Below are positions 16,915 to 24,486 of a stretch of 34,147 bases of DNA, piece by piece (positions within the stretch are counted from its first letter, which is position 1; each line of letters begins with the position of its first letter). The position numbers were made by a program, and so were the translations under genes. The DNA is from Tannerellaceae bacterium (GTDB lineage Bacteria > Bacteroidota > Bacteroidia > Bacteroidales > Tannerellaceae), in contig JAITGS010000142.1 of assembly GCA_031280435.1 (NCBI GenBank), positions 1 to 34,147 on the forward strand, read 5' to 3'. The notes beneath the pieces are model-generated. The model was not told where the DNA came from. It was given only the letters and a program-made list of their open reading frames with translations, and ran no database searches.

Positions 16915-17910
16915 TTAGTCAGTCCAAGCCTGCCGGCTCATCTCTGTAATGATGCGGGGCGAGCGAGTTAGAGGCCCGGCAGCCGGTGCATCCGCTTCGA
17001 AGGTCAGCTTGAAGATATACAGGCTGCGCGGTGCGAGCTCCATATCGGGCAGGCTCCAGGTATATTGCTTTTGTTCGGAAGTGAAAAACTGTATTGTTTC
17101 GTTCGAAGGATTGATGGAATTGTTCACGGTGTGAGGTATTACAATAGCCTCAAATATGGTATCGTTCGGGGTGGAGCCTGCGGGAGGACGTCCGGCACCA
17201 AATATGTCGAAGGCTTTTTTGTCGTCGACAACCGTCAGATTGCCGCTGTTAAGATGGAGCTGCGCCTTGGTCGGCATCCCGTTGATAATAGCCTTCATGT
17301 TGTGCAGAACAACGCCTGCCTCGGGAGAGATATGTACTATAATCTTAGTCAGCAAATGGCGGAACTGCAGATTAATAGGGCTGGTGCTTGCCGTTTGAGG
17401 CAAGTCGCTCGTGCCGTACAAAATATCAATAGATGCAAGATTATGCTGCTTGCTGACATCAACCGGATACTCGTAATTTTGGATGTCGCCCTGCCTCTTG
17501 CCCGTAGGTTTATAAGGATAATAAGCGATGAAATTAACTGCTCCTGCCGTAGACGGATAGAAGATTTGATGCCCTTCGCCGGCAACAAAAGTAATCTGGC
17601 CGTCATCAAGAGTGGTAGCATAATATAACCTGTTATCGGCAGTGCTGTTCGCAATATCATTATCCGGTTCGAGCAGCATATATATGCCGATAGAGTCGCC
17701 CGCAACCCAGGAGTTATCGCTGGAATTAGTGCGCGTCGGTATCCCGGAATTATACGATGAAAAGCGCACGGCAAAGCTTTCCTGTAAGTCTTTATAAAGG
17801 TAGACCTCCTCGGTTACGCAAGCCTGTAAGCCCAATAATAATAAGGCAAAGCCTGTCGTTATTGCCTTCGAATAGTGTTTTCGGATAGAGTGATTCATGT
17901 TTAAGTTCAT
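16915..17910 (-). CDS. Fimbrillin-family (Mfa1/FimA-like) lipoprotein
   Basis: The 331-aa protein is exported by a lipoprotein signal (LLLLGLQAC, Cys31). The mature part has the hallmarks of Bacteroidales fimbrillins: an early TRTN motif after a short strand, WVAGDSIGIYML, a stretch ending INFIAYYPYKP-like (VNFIAYYPYKP), and LQFRHLLTKIIVHI. Such proteins form or cap type V fimbriae after lipid-dependent export and Arg/Lys-specific trimming. No second fimbrial subunit is adjacent, so this may be a stand-alone surface lipoprotein. The frame has ATGs at residues 1 and 5; either keeps the signal peptide. The C-terminus ends in RQAWTD without a sorting domain I can recognise. Confidence 0.85.
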   Translation of the reverse strand: MNLNMNHSIRKHYSKAITTGFALLLLGLQACVTEEVYLYKDLQESFAVRFSSYNSGIPTRTNSSDNSWVAGDSIGIYMLLEPDNDIANSTADNRLYYATTLDDGQITFVAGEGHQIFYPSTAGAVNFIAYYPYKPTGKRQGDIQNYEYPVDVSKQHNLASIDILYGTSDLPQTASTSPINLQFRHLLTKIIVHISPEAGVVLHNMKAIINGMPTKAQLHLNSGNLTVVDDKKAFDIFGAGRPPAGSTPNDTIFEAIVIPHTVNNSINPSNETIQFFTSEQKQYTWSLPDMELAPRSLYIFKLTFEADAPAAGPLTRSPRIITEMSRQAWTD

Positions 17911-18314
17911 AAGAATATATAGTCAATTATTAAAAGTATTAGTCGGACGGAAAGCCGTGCTATCCCCTGTGCCGTAGCTTGTAGGCAGCAGGAATATCAG
18001 GGATGTATGTATCTTAAATCGTCTTTGTTCGGACTCAATAAAAACAATGTTTAGATTTGATTTCATTTCGGAGTTATTTATAAAAAGAGAAAGAGTTTGT
18101 GAGTACAAATATATCAGTGTTAATAATTGTTTGAATTCATAAGGCCCGGCAAAATATTCACTCGGCAATATGTCGTAAATATTTTTTTTCACCTTCATCG
18201 TTTGCCGGCATGCAAACGATTGTACGAACAATAATAACAGCGCTTAGCCGGGCATAAGCCGGCTCTTAATACTCGCAGTAATAGTGGAAAGAAAGCCTAC
18301 TTGCGGCTAAGGTT
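17911..18314. other. AT-rich intergenic region with two dyads
   Basis: No convincing gene. On the minus strand TATATTTG at 18113-18106 could be a -7 box with a ~195-nt leader for the fimbrillin gene. A perfect 9-bp inverted repeat (ATCGTTTGC at 18197-18205, GCAAACGAT at 18212-18220) has no following T-run and could be an operator. AGCCGG (18246-18251) and CCGGCT (18259-18264) form a small stem past the 3' end of the lipoprotein gene. This is the only gap over 300 bp without a 41-bp array. Confidence 0.5.
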
Positions 18315-18950
18315 TCAGAACAGTAAAGGTTTAATTTCCTTTTCAAATATGTCCTTGCGTAAAATACGATAATGCGGCGCATAAGTTTCCTCATAAACCC
18401 GGCTGTGATGGCCCATATAAATACCTTTTGCAAGATTACGGTCTATCTCGGCCAGGTCGGATTCGTAGTCGGGAAGCGAAGGAGCTTTGGCGCGAATGAT
18501 CTGCTCTATGGCTGCCCACTCCTTCCGCCATTCTTCAAGCGAAGGTGTTTTTATATCCTGCGCACTACGGAAAAAGGCGTCCAGGAAAACATCGTAAGGC
18601 ACGAGATTATTTTTCACGACAGACAGATTCACTCGCACGAAGTTTCCCTCCCATCCTGTATGCTCGAAGGCTTCGCCCTCGGTGCAGCTGCAGCTGCCCA
18701 GCTCCCGACGCAGATAGGCTCCGGCTCCGGTTGTATCGGCAACGAGATGCCCGGGCCCAAACTTGTCCTGAAAAAAACTCTTGTACAGATCCTTGACCCT
18801 CGATTCGGGGTACTGTTGCAACTGCCTTTCGACGGCTTTGCCTACGGCTTCTGCAAATTCTCTGTCGTTTGCGCCCTCGGTCTTTTTCCCGGAGCATCCT
18901 GCAACTGCAATAACTGCGGCCAATGCTAAAATCACCTTTCTAATCTTCAT
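18315..18950 (-). CDS. Conserved lipoprotein of unknown function
   Basis: This 211-aa protein has a clean lipoprotein signal (AAVIAVAGC, Cys19). I do not recognise a named domain. The mature part is mostly helical and charged, with a conserved-looking segment LYKSFFQDKFGPGHLVADTT, then a Cys pair (SCSC), WEGNFVRVNLS, and a C-terminal part holding GIYMGHHSRVYEETYAPHYR. The His/Tyr-rich end could bind a ligand or metal, but this is only suggested by composition. It is transcribed alone: the next minus-strand gene is over 400 bp away. Confidence 0.8.
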   Translation of the reverse strand: MKIRKVILALAAVIAVAGCSGKKTEGANDREFAEAVGKAVERQLQQYPESRVKDLYKSFFQDKFGPGHLVADTTGAGAYLRRELGSCSCTEGEAFEHTGWEGNFVRVNLSVVKNNLVPYDVFLDAFFRSAQDIKTPSLEEWRKEWAAIEQIIRAKAPSLPDYESDLAEIDRNLAKGIYMGHHSRVYEETYAPHYRILRKDIFEKEIKPLLF

Positions 18951-18972
18951 GACATATTAATATTTATATGTC
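18951..18972. promoter_or_regulatory. Inverted repeat at the lipoprotein start
   Basis: GACATAT at 18951-18957 and ATATGTC at 18966-18972 are perfect 7-bp arms with 8 bp between, directly before the start codon. On the minus strand this would be a hairpin in the leader, or an operator. Confidence 0.4.
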
Positions 18973-18974
18973 GG

Positions 18975-18982
18975 CAAATATA
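18975..18982 (-). promoter_or_regulatory. Candidate -7 element TATATTTG
   Basis: On the minus strand TATATTTG matches TAnnTTTG, 24 bp upstream of the lipoprotein ATG. No well-spaced TTG is seen upstream. Confidence 0.45.
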
Positions 18983-19110
18983 TAAGATCTTCCAAAGAAA
19001 ACCGCCTCTATGAGCAACACCGGCACGGTGCGTCACTCGCAAATGCAGAAGAAATGCGGCTTGCAGACGTTTTTTGCAGATCGGCTGTCATATTATTCGG
19101 CAAGAAATTC

Positions 19111-19118
19111 TATATTTG
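19111..19118 (+). promoter_or_regulatory. Candidate -7 element TATATTTG for the arg cluster
   Basis: TATATTTG lies 86 bp before the GNAT start and is the best TAnnTTTG match in this gap. The -33 element is not clear. Confidence 0.45.
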
Positions 19119-19204
19119 CCGCCGCTTGCATAAACTGAAGAAGTTAAAAAAAGAAGCTTACCGATAAGTAGTTTGTATCACAGATTGTCAATGTTAAGGA
19201 AAAA

Positions 19205-19780
19205 GTGGATAAAGAACCAGATAAAATCGCTGACGTTGAAATAGACATCATGGTCGCCGACTCTTCACATGAAGTCTATGTGGACACAGTGCTCGAAACC
19301 ATTGAGGCTGCGGCCAAGGTGAGAGGTACAGGCATTGCCGCAAGAACGCATGATTACCTCGCCACCAAAATGAAGGAAGGCAAAGCTATAATTGCCCTCG
19401 CAGGCGATGAGTTTGCCGGATTTACATATATAGAATCCTGGGGCAACAAGCAGTACGTGGCAACATCCGGATTGATAGTAACCGAGAAGTATCGCGGCAT
19501 CGGGCTTGCCAGGCGTATCAAAGACGCCTCCTTCACTCTTGCCCGGCTGAGATGGCCGAAAGCCAAGCTGTTCAGCCTCACTTCGGGGGCGGCGGTCATG
19601 AAGATGAATACAGAGCTGGGATACGTTCCGGTAACTTTTGCAGAGCTTACCGACGACGAAGCCTTCTGGAGAGGCTGCGAAGGCTGCATTAATCACGACG
19701 TACTCGTCAGGACGCAGCGTAAATATTGTATATGTACGGCAATGCTCTACGATCCGGCTAAAAAAAATACTAAACCATAA
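19205..19780 (+). CDS. GNAT-family N-acyltransferase of the arginine cluster
   Basis: This 191-aa protein belongs to the Gcn5-related acyltransferases, which transfer an acyl group from acyl-CoA to an amine. The CoA-binding core is visible as ATSGLIVTEKYRGIGLARRI (~90-109), with YRGIGLA as the pyrophosphate loop. The C-terminal half has SLTSGAAVMKMNTELGYVPV and a Cys-containing tail (FWRGCEGCINH, YCICTAMLYDPA). It lies 12 bp before argG and is probably co-transcribed. From memory, the Bacteroides counterpart has been proposed as the missing N-acylglutamate synthase, the first step of arginine synthesis; the location fits. The start is GTG at 19205; ATG at 19250 is a possible alternative that would remove 15 residues. 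Confidence 0.88.
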   Translation: MDKEPDKIADVEIDIMVADSSHEVYVDTVLETIEAAAKVRGTGIAARTHDYLATKMKEGKAIIALAGDEFAGFTYIESWGNKQYVATSGLIVTEKYRGIGLARRIKDASFTLARLRWPKAKLFSLTSGAAVMKMNTELGYVPVTFAELTDDEAFWRGCEGCINHDVLVRTQRKYCICTAMLYDPAKKNTKP

Positions 19781-19792
19781 TTTATATATCGC

Positions 19793-20995
19793 ATGAAAAA
19801 GAAAGTAGTATTAGCTTTTAGTGGAGGGCTTGACACCTCCTTTTGTTTAATGTATCTCACAAGAGAAAAAGATTGCGAAGTCCACACGGTTCTTGCCGAC
19901 ACCGGAGGCTTCACCGAAGGCGAACGTTGCAACATCGAACAGCGCGCATACGACCTCGGCGCCAAAAGTCACAGCACGCTAAGCATTGCCGAAGAATATT
20001 ACGATAAGAGCATAAAGTATATGATATACGGAAATATTTTGCGCAACGGCACTTATCCCATCTCCGTCAGCTCCGAAAGGATCTTCCAGGCCATGGCAGT
20101 CGTTAATTATGCCAGGCTAATCAGTGCCGACGCTATTGCTCACGGAAGCACAGGCGCAGGCAACGACCAGGTTCGCTTCGACCTCACCTTCGAGGTGCTC
20201 GCTCCGGGAATGGAAATCATTACTCCAACCAGAGACATGAACCTCAGCAGAGAGTACGAAATTGATTACCTCAAAAAGCATGGATACTCGGCCAACTTCA
20301 AGAAAATGGCTTACTCCATAAACAAGGGCCTATGGGGAACCAGCATAGGAGGACGCGAAACCCTGCAATCCGACAAAACGCTCCCAAACGAAGCCTACCC
20401 TTCGCAGATGAACGGCTCCCCGAATTCGTCGCAAGACCTGTCCATCTACTTCCTGAAAGGCGAAGTAGCCGGCGTTAACGGAGTGCCTTATCACGACAAG
20501 ATTTCGGCCATACGAGTGATAGAAGAATTAGGCGCCAAATGGGCCATCGGACGGGATATGCACGTGGGCGACACCATCATCGGCATCAAAGGCCGGGTAG
20601 GATTCGAAGCCGCCGCCGCCCTCCTCATCATCAACGCCCACAAGCTGCTCGAAAAACATACCCTCACCAAGTGGCAGCTGTATTGGAAAGGACAAATCGC
20701 CGAATGGTACGGCATGTTCCTGCACGAAGCCCAATACCTCGACCCCGTCATGCGCAACATGGAAACCTTCCTCGAAAGCTCACAGCAAAACGTTACCGGC
20801 AAAGTTATCATACAGCTGAGGCCATACAACTTTAACCTCGTTGGGGTGCAAAGCGAAAACGATTTGATGAAAAGCGACTTCGGAGTATACGGAGAAGAGC
20901 AAAAAGCCTGGACGGCCGACGACGTTAAAGGATTCACCAAAATCCTCTCCAACAATCTCAAGATTTATCACCACGTACATAATCGCAAAAAATGA
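19793..20995 (+). CDS. argG: Argininosuccinate synthase
   Basis: ArgG joins citrulline and aspartate with ATP to give argininosuccinate, the penultimate step of arginine synthesis in the cytoplasm. The 400-aa length is normal. The PP-loop ATP-binding motif AFSGGLDTS is at residues 8-16; HGSTGAGNDQVRFDL (citrulline/aspartate site region), ITPTRDMNLSREYEIDYL and GLWGTSIGGRE are also present. Its stop overlaps the argC start by 4 bp (ATGA). Confidence 0.96.
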   Translation: MKKKVVLAFSGGLDTSFCLMYLTREKDCEVHTVLADTGGFTEGERCNIEQRAYDLGAKSHSTLSIAEEYYDKSIKYMIYGNILRNGTYPISVSSERIFQAMAVVNYARLISADAIAHGSTGAGNDQVRFDLTFEVLAPGMEIITPTRDMNLSREYEIDYLKKHGYSANFKKMAYSINKGLWGTSIGGRETLQSDKTLPNEAYPSQMNGSPNSSQDLSIYFLKGEVAGVNGVPYHDKISAIRVIEELGAKWAIGRDMHVGDTIIGIKGRVGFEAAAALLIINAHKLLEKHTLTKWQLYWKGQIAEWYGMFLHEAQYLDPVMRNMETFLESSQQNVTGKVIIQLRPYNFNLVGVQSENDLMKSDFGVYGEEQKAWTADDVKGFTKILSNNLKIYHHVHNRKK

Positions 20996-21963
20996 TACGC
21001 ATCGGAATCGCCGGGGGCGCAGGCTATACGGCAGGCGAACTTATACGCCTGCTGGCATTCCATCCCGAAGCACGCATCAGCTTTGTTAACAGCGAAAGCC
21101 ATGCAGGAGCAAGCGTCGATGGTCTGCACCGGCTAACCAACGAAACCGGGCTCACCTTCACCCGCCAGGAGCCGCCGCTCGAGCAGATAGATCTACTTTT
21201 TTTCTGCACTCCGCACGGAGAAACTCGCAAGTGGATTGAATCGCATCAAATCCCGCCCCACCTCAAAATCATAGACCTTTCAACCGACTATCGACACGAA
21301 GCCGAAGGAAACGACTTCGTTTACGGGCTGCCCGAACTCAACCGCAGCCGCATACAAACCGCGCAGTATATAGCCAATCCGGGATGCTTCGCAACATGCA
21401 TACAGCTAGCCATATTGCCGCTCGCACAGCAAGGGCTTCTCAACTCCGACATACACATAAGCGCCCTCACCGGCTCGACCGGAGCCGGAGCCAAGCCGGG
21501 AGCTACAACGCACTTTAGCTGGCGCACAGACAATATCTCAGTCTACAAAGCCTTCACGCACCAGCATCTCGACGAAATACGCCAAAGCCTCAACGCCCTC
21601 CAGCCCGGATTTCCCGCCGAGATTCATTTCCTTCCCTTCAGAGGAGATTTTGCACGCGGCATCTTTGCCGTGTCTTATATACAAACGGATGAAATAGGCG
21701 AAGCCGAGGCCGGGAGCTTATACCAATCCTTTTACAGCGACCATCCCTTCACCTTCGTGGCCGCCGAAGCGCCCGACCTCAAGCAAGCCGTAAACACCAA
21801 CAAATGCATACTGCATGTCAGCCGCATCGACAGCCGGCTCATGATAGTTTCCGTAATCGACAACCTCCTCAAAGGAGCCTCAGGGCAAGCCGTGCAGAAC
21901 ATGAACCTCATGTTCGGCCTCGACGAAACAGCCGGCCTCAATCTCAAACCATCATCATTCTAA
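20992..21963 (+). CDS. argC: N-acyl-gamma-glutamyl-phosphate reductase
   Basis: ArgC reduces N-acyl-glutamyl phosphate to the semialdehyde with NADPH. The 323-aa protein has the Rossmann start IGIAGGAGYTAGELIRLL, the conserved FFCTPHGE segment, and the catalytic Cys132 in ANPGCFATC. HFLPFRGDFARGIFAVSY and NLLKGASGQAVQNMN are typical of the C-terminal domain. The ATGA overlap with argG implies translational coupling, and argD follows after 16 bp. In Bacteroides-type pathways the acyl group can be succinyl, so the natural substrate may be the succinylated form. Confidence 0.96.
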   Translation: MIRIGIAGGAGYTAGELIRLLAFHPEARISFVNSESHAGASVDGLHRLTNETGLTFTRQEPPLEQIDLLFFCTPHGETRKWIESHQIPPHLKIIDLSTDYRHEAEGNDFVYGLPELNRSRIQTAQYIANPGCFATCIQLAILPLAQQGLLNSDIHISALTGSTGAGAKPGATTHFSWRTDNISVYKAFTHQHLDEIRQSLNALQPGFPAEIHFLPFRGDFARGIFAVSYIQTDEIGEAEAGSLYQSFYSDHPFTFVAAEAPDLKQAVNTNKCILHVSRIDSRLMIVSVIDNLLKGASGQAVQNMNLMFGLDETAGLNLKPSSF

Positions 21964-21979
21964 ATAATACCCGGACAAT

Positions 21980-23110
21980 ATGAACATCTTCGACGTATAC
22001 CCGCTTTTCGACATCAACATCGTTAAAGGAGAAGGATGCCGTATCACCGACGATGCCGGCAACAGCTACCTCGACCTCTACGGAGGCCATGCCGTAATCT
22101 CCATCGGACACTCGCATCCTCTCTACATAGAGGCCATCAACGAGCAGCTTGCCCGCATAGGATTCTACTCCAACTACGTTGTAAATTCACTCCAGAAGCA
22201 GCTTGCCGAACGCCTCGGCGCAGCATCCGGATACGAAGATTACAGCCTTTTCCTTATCAACACCGGAGCCGAAGCAAACGAAAACGCACTCAAGCTCGCC
22301 TCCTTCCACAACGGCAAGCGGCGAGCCGTAGCCTTCCGGCACTCCTTCCACGGACGAACCTCGGCAGCCGTGCGCGTGACCGACAACCCCGCCATCCTGG
22401 CACCCATCAACGAAGGCATGCCCGTCACCTTCCTGCCCTTCGGCGACCCCGCCCTTGCGGAAGACGAATTCAGGCGCGGCGACGTATCCTCCCTCATAGT
22501 CGAAGGCATACAAGGCGTCAGCGGAATATACGATCCGGGCGACAGCTTCCTCCGCAACCTCCGCAGCCTCTGCACACAATACGGCGTTTGCATGATACTC
22601 GACGAAGTGCAATCCGGCTACGGACGCACAGGCCGGTTCTTCGCCCACCAGCAATCCGGCATACGGCCCGACATAATCACCGTAGCCAAAGGCATGGGCA
22701 ACGGATTTCCCATAGGCGCCACCCTCATCTCGCCCATGTTCACCCCCGTGCACGGCATGCTGGGCACCACCTTCGGAGGCAATCACCTCGCATGCGCCGC
22801 CGCCATAGCCGTGCTCAACATTATCGAACAGGAAAAGCTCATCGACAATGCCCGCCGCGTCGGCACATTCCTGGCCGACGAGCTCCGCAGCCTCCCCGGC
22901 CTGCGCGAACTCCGCGGGCGCGGCCTCATGATAGGCCTCGAATTTGAGAAACCCGTGGGCGACCTTCGCCGCCGCCTTCTCTTCGAGGAAAAAATCTTCA
23001 CCGGAGCAGCCGGAACCCACACGCTGCGACTGCTCCCACCCTTATCCCTCAGCCGGGAAGAAGCCGCCGAGGCAATAGCAAAAATCCAAAAAGCAATATA
23101 CTCCCTATAA
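21980..23110 (+). CDS. argD: Acetylornithine/succinylornithine aminotransferase
   Basis: A PLP-dependent class-III aminotransferase that converts N-acyl-glutamate semialdehyde to N-acylornithine. The 376-aa protein has INTGAEANENALKLA (phosphate-binding), FHGRTSAA, the LDEVQSGYGRTGRFF motif with Asp208, and the Schiff-base Lys237 in VAKGMGNGFPIGAT. GTTFGGNHLACAAA and GRGLMIGLEF match the C-terminal half. It ends the arginine cluster and is followed by a hairpin terminator. Bacteroidales are known to use succinylated intermediates, so acetyl versus succinyl preference cannot be settled here. Confidence 0.95.
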   Translation: MNIFDVYPLFDINIVKGEGCRITDDAGNSYLDLYGGHAVISIGHSHPLYIEAINEQLARIGFYSNYVVNSLQKQLAERLGAASGYEDYSLFLINTGAEANENALKLASFHNGKRRAVAFRHSFHGRTSAAVRVTDNPAILAPINEGMPVTFLPFGDPALAEDEFRRGDVSSLIVEGIQGVSGIYDPGDSFLRNLRSLCTQYGVCMILDEVQSGYGRTGRFFAHQQSGIRPDIITVAKGMGNGFPIGATLISPMFTPVHGMLGTTFGGNHLACAAAIAVLNIIEQEKLIDNARRVGTFLADELRSLPGLRELRGRGLMIGLEFEKPVGDLRRRLLFEEKIFTGAAGTHTLRLLPPLSLSREEAAEAIAKIQKAIYSL

Positions 23111-23127
23111 TTTTTTTTTGGGTAGAT

Positions 23128-23169
23128 AACGCCCGTGAGCCTTTATGCATCACGGGCGTTGTTATTTTA
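23128..23169 (+). terminator. Hairpin terminator after argD
   Basis: AACGCCCGTGA (23128-23138) and TCACGGGCGTT (23150-23160) form a perfect 11-bp stem with an 11-nt loop, followed by GTTATTTTA, a somewhat broken T-run. Confidence 0.85.
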
Positions 23170-23282
23170 GCAAGCCCTCAAATGCCGGGTCCGAATTTAG
23201 AATCCCTGCGGGAAGTTGTTTACAGCGGCAGTTGATTCACGTTTATCGGAGCTCCGAAAAGCTCGCGCGAGAGTTGATACAT

Positions 23283-23479
23283 ACTTCCGTAAGTTTACAA
23301 AAGCTTGCGGGCGGCCAAATTTAAGCTTCCGTAAGTTTACAAAAGCTTGCGGGCGGCCAAATTCAAGCTTCCGTAAGTTTACAGAAGCTTGCGGGAAACC
23401 AAATTCAAGCTTCCGTAAGTTTACAGAAGCTTACGGGCGGCCAAATTCAAGCTTTCGTAAGCTTACAAAAAGATTGCGA
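23283..23479. repeat. Tandem array 4: 42-bp units
   Basis: Unit starts are 23283, 23325, 23367, 23409 and 23451; the last is partial and decayed. Each 42-bp unit is close to perfect. The dyad arms AAGCTTCCGTAA and TTACAGAAGCTT (23365-23376 and 23379-23390 in the third copy) match at 11 of 12 positions around a 2-bp centre. Because 42 is a multiple of three, the array is open as a 14-residue peptide repeat, which I do not take as coding. Confidence 0.93.
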
Positions 23480-23664
23480 AAAACTCGCTACCTCCGCGCA
23501 AAAACTTTCACAGCTTCATCGAATAGTCCTTCAATATGATCACATACTGATAATCCGAAAAGAGAAGTTCCTCCCAGTAAAAGTAGGATGCAAGTAGGGA
23601 TAATTGGGGATTGCCGGGAAGGCCGACAAATTAAGATGCGCTTGCAGTGTGGCAGGGCAAACGC
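23480..23664. other. Upstream region of rpmH
   Basis: No gene or repeat recognised between the array and the rpmH promoter. Confidence 0.4.
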
Positions 23665-23693
23665 TTGTAAATTTGAAAAAAGGCTTATCTTTG
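23665..23693 (+). promoter_or_regulatory. Bacteroidetes-type promoter for rpmH
   Basis: TTG at 23665-23667 and TATCTTTG at 23686-23693 are separated by 18 bp, a good match to the TTG/TAnnTTTG promoter form used by the primary sigma factor of Bacteroidetes. The ATG follows 48 bp downstream. Confidence 0.7.
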
Positions 23694-23741
23694 TTACCCG
23701 AAAAAAAATAAAATCAGTATAATCATCAAAAATTACAAATC

Positions 23742-23894
23742 ATGAAGAGAACATTTCAACCTTCCAACAGGAAAAGAAAGAACAAGCACGGATTCCGCAC
23801 AAGAATGTCGACTGCAAACGGACGCAGAGTTTTATCCTCACGCCGCGGCAAGGGTAGAAGCAAATTGACTGTTTCGGATGAATATCACGGCTAA
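23742..23894 (+). CDS. rpmH: 50S ribosomal protein L34
   Basis: This 50-aa, very basic protein is a component of the large ribosomal subunit. It starts [20 protein letters not shown] and continues [20 protein letters not shown], the standard L34 pattern, with a short acidic tail (VSDEYHG). The usual neighbours rnpA and yidC are absent; instead the stop overlaps the start of the PASTA gene by 17 bp. Confidence 0.97.
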   Translation: MKRTFQPSNRKRKNKHGFRTRMSTANGRRVLSSRRGKGRSKLTVSDEYHG

Positions 23895-24483
23895 ACTTAA
23901 AGATCCTTTAGTATACAACTTACTGATAGCTATCGCCGTTTTCGGCGTCCTTATTTATGCGACGCTCAAATGGCTGGATAGCTATACGCTTCACAACCAA
24001 AGTGTGACCGTTCCCGATGTCAAAAACTTCTCAGTTGCGGAAGCTGCTCGCTTCCTTGAGGATCGGGGGCTGCGCTACAATGTAATTGATTCGGTTTATT
24101 CCAGAAACGCAAAGCCGGGAGCCATTGTTGAAGTTACTCCGGCAATAGGCTCGAGAGTGAAAACGGGGCGGATTGTTTTTATCACCGTCAATGCCCTTAC
24201 CTCGCAAATGGCTTCCATTCCTGCCGTGCACGACCTCTCGTTCCGGCAGGCTTATGCTTTGCTGAAAGCCCGCGGATTCGAATCCGTTGAGGTTGTTTAT
24301 ATTCCCGGTGTCTACAAAGATCTCGCTATAAGGCTTGAACTTCGCGGCCGGACTTTGGCGGAAGGCGAGCGCATACAGCTTGGCGCTCCGCTGGATCTTG
24401 TTGTGAGCAACGGGACGGAGGAGATTCCTCCGGACGATCCTTACGCCGTTGAAGAAAGCGGTGCAGATGACGAACTTCTTTAA
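23878..24483 (+). CDS. PASTA-domain membrane protein
   Basis: The 201-aa protein has a short cytoplasmic N-terminus, one membrane helix at ~13-32 ([20 protein letters not shown]) and two extracytoplasmic PASTA domains, ~41-108 ([20 protein letters not shown] and a [14 protein letters not shown] turn) and ~112-177 ([20 protein letters not shown]). It ends in an acidic tail. PASTA modules of this kind can bind peptidoglycan fragments or act as protein-protein modules; there is no kinase or transpeptidase domain attached. It overlaps rpmH by 17 bp and is followed 3 bp later by the pseudouridine synthase, so all three are probably one transcript. The ATG at 23878 is kept because no later ATG precedes the membrane helix. 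Confidence 0.88.
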   Translation: MNITAKLKDPLVYNLLIAIAVFGVLIYATLKWLDSYTLHNQSVTVPDVKNFSVAEAARFLEDRGLRYNVIDSVYSRNAKPGAIVEVTPAIGSRVKTGRIVFITVNALTSQMASIPAVHDLSFRQAYALLKARGFESVEVVYIPGVYKDLAIRLELRGRTLAEGERIQLGAPLDLVVSNGTEEIPPDDPYAVEESGADDELL

Positions 24484-24486
24484 TCT

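Noticed and set aside
17923-18231. 102-codon minus-strand frame upstream of the fimbrillin gene
   Set aside because: AT-rich, no motif, poor composition compared with neighbours, and it covers likely regulatory dyads.
22036-22947. 303-codon frame overlapping argD on the same strand
   Set aside because: An Arg/His/Pro-rich translation typical of a shifted frame; argD has all catalytic residues.
23216-23539. Frame encoding a 14-residue peptide repeat
   Set aside because: It arises because the DNA unit is 42 bp; there is no signal peptide or promoter, and sister arrays with 41-bp units cannot encode such repeats.
24270-24300. GATTCGAATC resembling a tRNA T-loop
   Set aside because: It lies inside the PASTA gene and no acceptor or anticodon stems can be drawn; no tRNA was found anywhere in the window.
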